From the NCBI GenBank assembly GCA_937960415.1, contig CALGPK010000038.1, forward strand, positions 1 through 57,870: 57,870 bases of DNA. Direction: 5' to 3'. Position 1 is the first letter of the stretch. The number at the start of each line of letters is the position of its first letter. The notes beneath the pieces were generated by a model, which searched no databases, was not told the DNA's origin, and saw only the letters and a program-made list of their open reading frames with translations. The translations under genes were made by a program, and so were the position numbers. Positions 51,172 through 57,870 of this stretch are shown piece by piece. This DNA is from an uncultured Bacteroidales bacterium. GTDB lineage: Bacteria > Bacteroidota > Bacteroidia > Bacteroidales > GWA2-32-17.

Positions 51172-52266
51172 TTACATCGATTGAAGTATAATACCGCCGA
51201 GTAATACTTCATCGTTTAAATAAAAAACAGCTGATTGTCCAGGAGTTACAGCATATACTTTTTCTTGTGGTACAACCCGAATGGTATTGTTTGGTTGATG
51301 ATACAATCGTACTTTTACCGGTGGGGTTCTATATCGCACTTTTGCGTCGACTATCAGACCATCGTCGAAATCGGCTATACTTACAAAATTAGGCCTTTCT
51401 ATCAAAAATTCTTTTGTTACTAAATCTTCGTATGTCGATAGGACTATTTCGTTCGTTTCGTATCGTATTTCTTTAACATAATGTGGTGCTCCCAGTGCAA
51501 TACCTAATCCTTTGCGTTGTCCGATGGTGTAATGAGCAATACCTTTATGTTTACCCAGCACTTCTCCATTAGTAGAAACAAAGTTTCCCTCTTTAGATAA
51601 AGCATTGTGCGAAGATGGCTGGCTTTTTAAAAATCGCCTATAGTCGCCGTCTGGTATAAAGCAAATTTCCTGACTTTCTTTTTTTTTAAACAATTCTTTG
51701 AACCCTTTTTGCAATGCTAATTCTCTAACTTGTTGTTTGGTAAAGTTGCCAAGCGGAAACAACGTTTTTGATAAATGTTGCTGTGTAAGCATCCAAAGAA
51801 AATATGTTTGGTCTTTTTGTTGGTCAATGCTACGGGCAAGAATCATACGGTTATTTTTAGAGTAAACTCTTGCATAATGACCTGTAGCAATATAATGGCA
51901 ACCGATAGACTGTGCAAATTGCAGAACTTTTCCCCATTTTATTTCATAGTTGCACAACACACAAGGGTTAGGAGTTCGTGCATGCGTGTATTCGCCAATA
52001 AAGTTATTGATAACCGTTTGCTTAAAAAAGTCGCGATAATCTAAAATGTGATGTTCCATGCCATTATTTATCGCAAAATTTCTGGCTTCGGCTATCGATT
52101 CGATGCTACAACATCCTTTCATTTTTTCGAGGCATCCTTGTTGAATACTATCGTAAACACGAAAGGTTGCTGCAACTACCTTGTAGCCCTGTTCTTTGAG
52201 TAATATGCACGATAAAGAACTGTCTATACCACCACTTAAACTGACTAAAACTTTTTTTGCTGTCAT
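51172..52266 (-). CDS. mnmA: tRNA-specific 2-thiouridylase
   Basis: A 364-residue enzyme that thiolates U34 of tRNAs for Lys, Glu and Gln. The ATP-pyrophosphatase loop SGGIDSS is at 11-17, the first catalytic cysteine is C102 in TPNPCVLCN and the second C202 in SQEICFIPDGDYRRF. HYTIGQRKGLGIA and the C-terminal barrel ending GQSAVFYLNDEVLLGGIILQS also match. An extra cysteine pair (GCCS, 51-54) is present, as in some relatives. It is packed between a MORN-repeat gene (6 bases) and pbpC. Confidence 0.96.
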   Translation of the reverse strand: MTAKKVLVSLSGGIDSSLSCILLKEQGYKVVAATFRVYDSIQQGCLEKMKGCCSIESIAEARNFAINNGMEHHILDYRDFFKQTVINNFIGEYTHARTPNPCVLCNYEIKWGKVLQFAQSIGCHYIATGHYARVYSKNNRMILARSIDQQKDQTYFLWMLTQQHLSKTLFPLGNFTKQQVRELALQKGFKELFKKKESQEICFIPDGDYRRFLKSQPSSHNALSKEGNFVSTNGEVLGKHKGIAHYTIGQRKGLGIALGAPHYVKEIRYETNEIVLSTYEDLVTKEFLIERPNFVSIADFDDGLIVDAKVRYRTPPVKVRLYHQPNNTIRVVPQEKVYAVTPGQSAVFYLNDEVLLGGIILQSM

Positions 52267-52272
52267 ATTATT

Positions 52273-53097
52273 CTAATTCCTGGGCTTAAATTTGGGATTA
52301 AAAAAATCTTCTTCTTTTGGTTCGGGAATTTTTCCTTTCATTTTATCCCACTTCAAAACTTGCTTGGCAAATTCACGATTAACTTGATCTTCATTTTTGA
52401 GTTTACCATTGATGTATTCCAATTCTTTTTTAATTGTGCCATCTTCGTTGTAAACAATCCATTTTCCATGAGGTAAATCGTTTACATAATAGCCATCGAT
52501 GTATATTTTGCCGTTTTCGAAATAAACCTTTATTGGTCCTTTACGAACGCCATGTTCGTAATAAATCTCAATACGCGTAAAGCCGCTTTCATCGAAATAT
52601 TCTTTATATACTCCATGAATTTTTCCATTATCGTATGGAATTTTTCTAGAAACTTGCTTGCTTCTGTAATAACTAAATGAAGGACCATGTAAAACGCCTT
52701 TCAAGTAAGACTCTTTCATCATTAAAGCTCCATCTACTCCGTAGTACTCCCAGATGCTGTCTTTAACATTTTGATTGATATATTTTCCTTTGGCCATGAG
52801 TTTACCATTGTCCCAATAATGACGTGCATAACCAACAGATCCATCGTTGTTGTATTGAATTTCCGATTTTAATGCTCCAGACGTGTACCAACGTTTGTAT
52901 GTTCCTACCAATTTATTGTCTTTAAAATATGCAATGTAAGCTATTTGGTCTTTATTGTACTTTTTTATCCATTTACCTTGCTTATTGCCTTGAATATCTG
53001 TATAGTTGATAATACTATCATTACCCGGTTGTCCAACATTTTGTGAAAAAATATGGAAAAAAGACAATAAACAGGCAATAGAAAAAAAATACTTCAT
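52273..53097 (-). CDS. Secreted MORN-repeat protein (YwqK-like)
   Basis: A 274-residue protein with a signal peptide (MKYFFSIACLLSFFHIFS) and about eight MORN-type repeats of ~20-24 residues, such as QGKWIKKYNKDQIAYIAYFK, NGKLMAKGKYINQNVKDSIW and HGKWIVYNEDGTIKKELEY. Automated annotation often labels such proteins toxin-antitoxin system YwqK antitoxin; a signal peptide and lack of any toxin gene make that role unlikely here. Location is probably periplasmic or outer-surface. Function is unknown. Confidence 0.85.
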   Translation of the reverse strand: MKYFFSIACLLSFFHIFSQNVGQPGNDSIINYTDIQGNKQGKWIKKYNKDQIAYIAYFKDNKLVGTYKRWYTSGALKSEIQYNNDGSVGYARHYWDNGKLMAKGKYINQNVKDSIWEYYGVDGALMMKESYLKGVLHGPSFSYYRSKQVSRKIPYDNGKIHGVYKEYFDESGFTRIEIYYEHGVRKGPIKVYFENGKIYIDGYYVNDLPHGKWIVYNEDGTIKKELEYINGKLKNEDQVNREFAKQVLKWDKMKGKIPEPKEEDFFNPKFKPRN

Positions 53098-53145
53098 GTG
53101 TACAAACCCCTTAAAACTATAACGTTATTTAAAAAAACTTTATTA

Positions 53146-53802
53146 TTAAATCATCAATTTAAGCATGGTTTTTACAGCATTTTCTATACCATCATAAATT
53201 TGAGCTATGGACGATTCAAGCATATAGCAAGGTGTTGTTACAATTTTATTTTCAGTATCAACAGCAACCTCTGTATTTCCGGTGTTGACGTGTTTAGCTC
53301 CAAAACTTTCGAGGGTTTTAGCAACATTGGTATCGTTGCCTATGGTTAGTGCTATATTGCCCAGAACCTTTGCTAAAATAGCAGGAGCTATGCACCATGC
53401 TCCAATTACTTTTCCCTGACGAGCTGCATCAATTATGACTTTTTCCAGTTCGGGCAATACTTTCATTTTATCGCCATCGAAGGCAAATGTTGATAAGTTT
53501 TTTGCAGCACCATATCCCCCCGGAATAATCAATGCATCGTACTCGGACATATTCAAATTACTTAAAGGTTGAATTTGCCCACGTGCTATTCGTGCCGATT
53601 CAACTAATACATTTCGTTTTTCGTTCATTACGTCGCCCGTTAAATGGTTAACTACATGATATTGTTCGATATCGGGGGCATAAATGCCATATTCGGCACC
53701 CAAACGAGATATAGCTAATAACGTTAATGTGGCTTCGTGAATTTCAGAACCATCAAAAACGCCACATCCGGATAGTACAACGGCAATTTTTTTTGTTTTC
53801 AT
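53146..53802 (-). CDS. elbB: Isoprenoid biosynthesis glyoxalase ElbB
   Basis: A 218-residue DJ-1/PfpI superfamily protein, counted from the ATG at 53800-53802. Its start MKTKKIAVVLSGCGVFDGSEIHEA, the GGYGAAKNL segment and GAWCIAPAIL with nucleophile-elbow cysteine C137 are diagnostic for ElbB. E. coli ElbB has weak glyoxalase activity and has been linked with isoprenoid production; the physiological role is unclear. A 41-codon longer frame reaches into the divergent thpR gene and shows no conservation-like pattern, so I reject it. Confidence 0.9.
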   Translation of the reverse strand: MKTKKIAVVLSGCGVFDGSEIHEATLTLLAISRLGAEYGIYAPDIEQYHVVNHLTGDVMNEKRNVLVESARIARGQIQPLSNLNMSEYDALIIPGGYGAAKNLSTFAFDGDKMKVLPELEKVIIDAARQGKVIGAWCIAPAILAKVLGNIALTIGNDTNVAKTLESFGAKHVNTGNTEVAVDTENKIVTTPCYMLESSIAQIYDGIENAVKTMLKLMI

Positions 53803-53812
53803 AATTATTTCG

Positions 53813-53820
53813 TATTTTTG
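53813..53820 (+). promoter_or_regulatory. -7 promoter box upstream of thpR
   Basis: TATTTTTG matches TAnnTTTG, 40 bases before the ATG at 53861, in the short gap between the divergent elbB and thpR genes. Confidence 0.45.
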
Positions 53821-53860
53821 ATTATGCACGAAGTTAATAGTTTTTTTTCGAATTTTGTAT

Positions 53861-54427
53861 ATGATTCGGTTATTCTTTGCCATTACATTAAAAGATAGCC
53901 AGCAATTAAATGTTTTTTTCAACAATGCGAAACAACAATTGGGTTTGGCTGGGAAAATTAAATGGGTACATCCCGAACAACTTCACATTACAGTAACTTT
54001 TATTGGCGAAGTAGAAGAAAATGTTGCCAGAATTTTAATACAACAATGCCATCCATTATTTGCTTCACTGTCCGAAATTAAACTAAAATTTAATAAAAAT
54101 CTTGTTTTTTACCATCAACAAAAACCTACTGTAGTAGGAATAAAATTCGAAACAAACGATGAAATTCTAAAACTCAAAGAACAAACCGATACATTACTCC
54201 GCAATTACAATATTAAAACTGAAAAAAGACCATTTGTACCTCATATAACCTTTGGTAGAGTTAAACAAACATTCGATACAGAAGCATTCAGAAAATACGA
54301 ACTCGAATTATACAACAATACCAAAGAATTAGAAGCCGACCGTTATTCATTATATCAAAGTATATTGAATTATTCAACAGGTGCCCAATATATACCTTTA
54401 TGGACGGTTAAATTCGGATACCAATAA
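53861..54427 (+). CDS. thpR: RNA 2',3'-cyclic phosphodiesterase (LigT/2H family)
   Basis: A 188-residue protein counted from the ATG at 53861. The two HxTx motifs of the 2H phosphoesterase fold are HITV (42-45) in PEQLHITVTFIGEV and HITF (128-131) in FVPHITFGRV. The opening MIRLFFAITLKD is typical. ThpR-type enzymes hydrolyse 2',3'-cyclic phosphates of RNA to 2'-phosphates. The last 20 bases overlap the end of the convergent phosphatase gene. Confidence 0.92.
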   Translation: MIRLFFAITLKDSQQLNVFFNNAKQQLGLAGKIKWVHPEQLHITVTFIGEVEENVARILIQQCHPLFASLSEIKLKFNKNLVFYHQQKPTVVGIKFETNDEILKLKEQTDTLLRNYNIKTEKRPFVPHITFGRVKQTFDTEAFRKYELELYNNTKELEADRYSLYQSILNYSTGAQYIPLWTVKFGYQ

Positions 54428-55475
54428 GCAAAACATCGTCGGTTTGTTCGTTATCTCCTTTCCAATCGTTAAAAGTTTTCGACAGAATTTCTTTTTGCTC
54501 AAGTGCATGTTGTGATGAAATTTGCCACAATAAATTTTTTAATCGGTTGTATTTAAACTTTTTATTATGTTGACCACCAAATTGATCGGCGTATCCATCG
54601 CTAAACAAATAAATCATATCACCTTTTGAAACAGGTAAGGCATGATTGGTAAAGGTATCGGCAAAACCATCGAAATTAACTCCTATGGGCAATTTGTCGC
54701 CTTTTATCTCAAATATTTTTCCATGATGGGTATAATAAACTTCGTGATATGCACCAGCAAACTCAACCAATTGGTGAAAGCGATGAATACTAACTACTGA
54801 AACATCCATACCATCATTTACACCACTTTCGTTATATGTTTGACGCAAAAAGTCGGATACCCCGATATCTAAAAAATTCAAGATTTCAGATGGTTTTGTT
54901 TTTTGATTGATTTTAATAGCCTGATTAAGTATGTCGTAACCAATTACAGACATCATAGCTCCGGGCACACCATGACCGGTACAATCAACAGCAGCTACAA
55001 TAATGTAATCCTGCACTTGTTCTACATAATAAAAATCGCCACTTACAACAGCCTTAGGAATGTAAAGAATAAAATACTCTGCAAGCAAGCGATCAATAAA
55101 ATACATAGGAGGTAAAATAGCCTGTTGGATCCTGAATGCATATCGTATGCTTTCCTCTAACTCTTGTTTTTGACCTTCAATATATTTTCCTTGTTCTTTT
55201 AAAAAGCGTATCTGATGCAATATTTCATCTTCTTGTATCTTTAACTGAAATTTTTGTTGCTCCAGTGTTTCACGGTAATGTTTTAGTTGATGGATATGTT
55301 GTTTTTCGACATCTTTTAGTTTAAAGAATGAATAGATCAATAAAAATAAAAGCAGTAAAACAAGAATCAAGTTAATTAAAAAGCTAAAATGGTGAATAAA
55401 AAAATAAATGGTAAACAACAACAATACAACGCTAACTATAAGCGAAAAAATTATACTATTTTTTATCTTTAACAT
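54408..55475 (-). CDS. Membrane PP2C-type protein phosphatase (SpoIIE family)
   Basis: A 355-residue protein. Two membrane helices at the N terminus (about 9-28 and 32-50) precede a coiled coil (about 53-115) and a SpoIIE-type phosphatase domain. Metal-binding and core motifs are VSGDFYYVEQ, AAVDCTGHGVPGAMMS, DGMDVSVV, LFSDGYADQFGG and TDDVLLIGI. Such phosphatases usually act in partner-switching (anti-anti-sigma) or stress signalling. No STAS-domain protein or anti-sigma kinase is in this window, so the partner is unknown. There is no extracytoplasmic sensor domain of note. Confidence 0.9.
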   Translation of the reverse strand: MLKIKNSIIFSLIVSVVLLLFTIYFFIHHFSFLINLILVLLLLFLLIYSFFKLKDVEKQHIHQLKHYRETLEQQKFQLKIQEDEILHQIRFLKEQGKYIEGQKQELEESIRYAFRIQQAILPPMYFIDRLLAEYFILYIPKAVVSGDFYYVEQVQDYIIVAAVDCTGHGVPGAMMSVIGYDILNQAIKINQKTKPSEILNFLDIGVSDFLRQTYNESGVNDGMDVSVVSIHRFHQLVEFAGAYHEVYYTHHGKIFEIKGDKLPIGVNFDGFADTFTNHALPVSKGDMIYLFSDGYADQFGGQHNKKFKYNRLKNLLWQISSQHALEQKEILSKTFNDWKGDNEQTDDVLLIGIRI

Positions 55476-55603
55476 GATTTCAAAAAAACATTAGACCTAA
55501 ATTATAGAAATTAAGAAACCAATACAATGGCAATAATGCATCATCTTTTTGAATAATTAATTTGCAATAAAGTTACATTTTTTTCAAATATGATTATTCT
55601 CAT

Positions 55604-55634
55604 TTTGCACAAAATATTTTGATGCGTATATTTG
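55604..55634 (+). promoter_or_regulatory. Promoter of the aldehyde oxidoreductase gene (-33 and -7)
   Basis: TTTG at 55604-55607, 19 bases, then TATATTTG at 55627-55634: a full match to the Bacteroidota consensus. The ATG is 21 bases further on at 55656. Confidence 0.75.
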
Positions 55635-55655
55635 TAAAAATAAATTTTATGGATT

Positions 55656-57815
55656 ATGAGTGTAAATGTTTTAGAACTAAAAGCAGCTCACAAATTGCTT
55701 AAAGAATTTTTTTACACGGTAAAACCTTTGTATAGAGGTTATACCGATCAGATTTTATACATTAATGTTGGTACCAACGAAATTAAAATTAAAGATGTAC
55801 CACCTCTAATGAAAGAAAAATTTATAGGTGGCAAAGGTTATGGATTAAAACTTTTGTGGGATGCTACAACTCCAACCACTAAATGGAATGATCCGGAAAA
55901 TGAAATAATAATTGGTTCAGGACCTATTGGCGGTATTACACAATACAGTGGTACAGGAAAATCGCTGGTTGTAAGCATTTCTCCTCAAACCGACATAGTA
56001 ATCGACAGCAATGTTGGTGGTTTTTTTGGTCCTTTCTTAAAATTTTCGGGATTCGATTCCCTCGAAATTCAAGGCAAAGCTCAAAACGACATCATTATAT
56101 ACATTGATGGCGTAAAAGGTAAAATTGAAATTTTTGAAGCTCCACTCGAATCTCTCGATAGCTGGCAGCTACCCGAACAACTTACCGAAATGTTTGCCGA
56201 AAACGAAGCAGATAAAAAGAATCTGGCTATTATTTCAACAGGTCCTGCTGCCGATCACACCTTGATAGGAATGCTCAATTTTACTTTTTACGACCCCAAA
56301 CGCAAAAAAATCCGTTTAAAACAAGCTGGTCGTGGTGGAATTGGTACTGTTTTTCGCGATAAAAAGCTCAAAGCTATCGTTTGCAAAATTCCTGGTGTTA
56401 AAGGCAACCTGAACAACGTAGCTAACCTGGAAGCTATAATGGAAAGAGGACGTCGGTTAAACAAGGAAATAAGAGAATTGGACGACAAACAGGCAGAAAT
56501 GAGAACCAAAGGAACAGCACATCTTACCAATATTATGAACGATTACGATCTGCTACCAGTTAAAAACTTCAAATACGGTTCACATCCCGATGCTTATAAA
56601 ATACATTCCGATGTTTTCAAGTCTTACTTTACTCAAGGCATACCCGATGGATGCTGGATAGGTTGTAATCTATCGTGCGCCAAAGCAGTTGACGGATTTG
56701 AACTCAAAACCGGTCCCTTTAAAGGACAAAAAGTAATTGTAGATGGTCCTGAATACGAAACTGCTGCAGGATTGGGCTCCAATTGTGCTATTTTCGACCC
56801 TGAACATATTATAGAAGCTAATTTTTATTGCGATGTTTACGGGATTTGTACCATAACGTTTGGTACTATTGTAGCGTTTATTATGGAATGTTACGAGTAT
56901 GGAATATTGAATAAAGAACGCACCATGGGACTCGAAATGACATGGGGAAACAGTGCCGCTGTACTCGAACTTTTACATCAAATGGCTCGTGGCGAAGGAT
57001 TTGGAAAAATTGCCGGATTAGGAGTGCAAAAAATGAAAGAAATGTTTATCGAAAAAGGATGGGGCGATCCTCAATTACTTAACGATATAGCAATGGTTAA
57101 CAAAGGGCTCGAATATAGCCAATACGTTTCAAAGGAGTCGCTGGCGCAACAAGGCGGCTACGCTATGACCAACAAAGGTCCTCAACACGACGAAGCCTGG
57201 CTCATTTTTATGGATATGGTTAATAATCAAATACCAACCTTCGAAGATAAAGCCGAAGCTTTACACTATTTCCCAATGTTTCGTACATGGTTCGGATTGC
57301 AGGGACTCTGTAAGTTGCCATGGAACGATATAGAACCTGCCGACAATCATTTAACCGATGAACCGGCTAAAGTACCCGAACATGTTGATAATTACGTTAC
57401 CATTTATAATGCAGTTACCGGTTCAAATATCGATAAAGACGAACTGATTCGCCAATCAGAACGTGTTTATAATTTCCAGCGTATTTTTAACATACGTCGT
57501 GGCTATGGTACACGCCAATACGATGCCCAACCTTATAGAGCTGCTGGTCCTGTTACTGTTGAAGAATACGAATCGCGTGCAGAACGCTACGATAAGCAAC
57601 TAAAAGAAATATTAGGATTAGATCCTACACAAATGACAACTGAGGAAAAAATAAAAGCACTTCGTAAATATCGCGAAGAACGATACGAACAACTGTTAGA
57701 TGCCGTTTATCAACGCAGAGGTTGGAATAAAAATGGTGTTCCAACTATTGAACATCTTAAAAAGATTGGGATGGATTTACCCGAACTAATTGAAGTTATA
57801 AAACCACTACAATAA
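55656..57815 (+). CDS. Aldehyde:ferredoxin oxidoreductase family protein (tungsten-pterin type)
   Basis: A 719-residue protein, longer than the ~600 residues of the best-known AORs. The N-terminal domain has GGKGYGLKLLWD, GSGPIGGITQYSGTGKS and NVGGFFGPFLKFSGFDSLEIQG. The pterin-binding region has AGRGGIGTVFRDKKLKAI. The Fe-S cluster cysteines appear as C333, C337 and C341 (CWIGCNLSC) with a later C552 (GLCKLPWND). Classic AORs have CxxC then three residues to C; here the first spacing is one residue longer. AORs oxidise aldehydes to acids with ferredoxin as partner. The substrate is not evident and no pterin-cofactor genes are in the window. It stands alone, with its own promoter and a terminator. 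Confidence 0.88.
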   Translation: MSVNVLELKAAHKLLKEFFYTVKPLYRGYTDQILYINVGTNEIKIKDVPPLMKEKFIGGKGYGLKLLWDATTPTTKWNDPENEIIIGSGPIGGITQYSGTGKSLVVSISPQTDIVIDSNVGGFFGPFLKFSGFDSLEIQGKAQNDIIIYIDGVKGKIEIFEAPLESLDSWQLPEQLTEMFAENEADKKNLAIISTGPAADHTLIGMLNFTFYDPKRKKIRLKQAGRGGIGTVFRDKKLKAIVCKIPGVKGNLNNVANLEAIMERGRRLNKEIRELDDKQAEMRTKGTAHLTNIMNDYDLLPVKNFKYGSHPDAYKIHSDVFKSYFTQGIPDGCWIGCNLSCAKAVDGFELKTGPFKGQKVIVDGPEYETAAGLGSNCAIFDPEHIIEANFYCDVYGICTITFGTIVAFIMECYEYGILNKERTMGLEMTWGNSAAVLELLHQMARGEGFGKIAGLGVQKMKEMFIEKGWGDPQLLNDIAMVNKGLEYSQYVSKESLAQQGGYAMTNKGPQHDEAWLIFMDMVNNQIPTFEDKAEALHYFPMFRTWFGLQGLCKLPWNDIEPADNHLTDEPAKVPEHVDNYVTIYNAVTGSNIDKDELIRQSERVYNFQRIFNIRRGYGTRQYDAQPYRAAGPVTVEEYESRAERYDKQLKEILGLDPTQMTTEEKIKALRKYREERYEQLLDAVYQRRGWNKNGVPTIEHLKKIGMDLPELIEVIKPLQ

Positions 57816-57839
57816 GCCAATTTTCATTTAAAAAAATGC

Positions 57840-57868
57840 AAAAGGCTGTAATTTATTTACAGCCTTTT
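57840..57868 (+). terminator. Intrinsic terminator of the aldehyde oxidoreductase gene
   Basis: AAAAGGCTGTAA (57840-57851) pairs perfectly with TTACAGCCTTTT (57857-57868) over a TTTAT loop, followed by Ts to the window end. Confidence 0.9.
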
Positions 57869-57870
57869 TT

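Noticed and set aside
52273-53097. MORN-repeat protein as a toxin-antitoxin antitoxin
   Set aside because: It has a signal peptide and no toxin gene beside it; the antitoxin label comes from automated naming of YwqK-like proteins.
53803-53925. 41-codon N-terminal extension of elbB
   Set aside because: It would overlap the divergent thpR gene and precede the canonical ElbB start MKTKKIAVVLSGCG; no signal or domain is visible in it.

Overview
The window is chromosomal DNA of an AT-rich member of the phylum Bacteroidota. Four lines of evidence support this. Three proteins carry or resemble type IX secretion (T9SS) cargo. Gliding-type ABC transporter genes gldA, gldF and gldG are present. Most start regions follow a TAnnTTTG -7 box rather than a Shine-Dalgarno sequence. 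Several subfamilies are Bacteroidota-specific (SDR-type threonine dehydrogenase, DUF2027-Smr, long QueA, Tgt without zinc cysteines). A tungsten-type aldehyde:ferredoxin oxidoreductase and a heterodisulfide-reductase-like module suggest an anaerobic or facultative lifestyle, perhaps a Bacteroidales-like lineage. The order-level placement is inference.

Layout. Positions 1-11.7 kb are read leftward. They hold cell-surface polysaccharide genes (sugar transferase cut by the window edge, DegT-type aminotransferase, O-antigen ligase), preceded by a tightly packed run: secreted subtilase, xseA, xseB, LTA-synthase-like sulfatase, tgt and lptG; then a separate aspartate kinase. Positions 11.9-37.5 kb are mostly read rightward. 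They hold the Hdr-like pair, a convergent T9SS surface protein, PASTA protein/T9SS protein/rluD, a small Lys-tailed lipoprotein, recG, gldF-gldG-DUF4340, yjbQ, purH, the elongasome operon mreB-mreC-mreD-mrdA-rodA, then osmC, an unknown membrane protein, an SDR and a malate/lactate-type dehydrogenase. Positions 37.5-42.4 kb are leftward: kdsB, a 720-bp non-coding repeat island, rpsF-rpsR-rplI, gldA, threonine dehydrogenase and a 58-residue winged-helix gene. The rest is mixed: lemA, a methyltransferase, DUF2027-Smr, queA, an NhaD-like antiporter, a DUF4097-like protein, pbpC, mnmA, a MORN-repeat protein, elbB, thpR, a SpoIIE-type phosphatase and the aldehyde oxidoreductase.

Functionally the window is mainly housekeeping: envelope building (LPS export and decoration, KDO activation, two penicillin-binding proteins, elongasome), tRNA modification (Tgt and QueA for queuosine, MnmA for 2-thiouridine), DNA repair (XseAB, RecG) and purine synthesis. 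I see no CRISPR array, prophage, transposase, tRNA or rRNA. I do not find a clearly new multi-gene system. The observations I rate highest are: (1) perfect Shine-Dalgarno sequences confined to rpsR and rplI in a genome that otherwise does not use them; (2) a pair of interlocked divergent promoters between lemA and a tiny winged-helix gene; (3) a GC-richer palindromic repeat island between kdsB and the ribosomal-protein operon; (4) a small lipoprotein with a polybasic tail.

Several starts were moved downstream because the longer reading frame begins with TTG inside or just before a TAnnTTTG promoter box. All family assignments come from reading motifs by eye; no database search was run.
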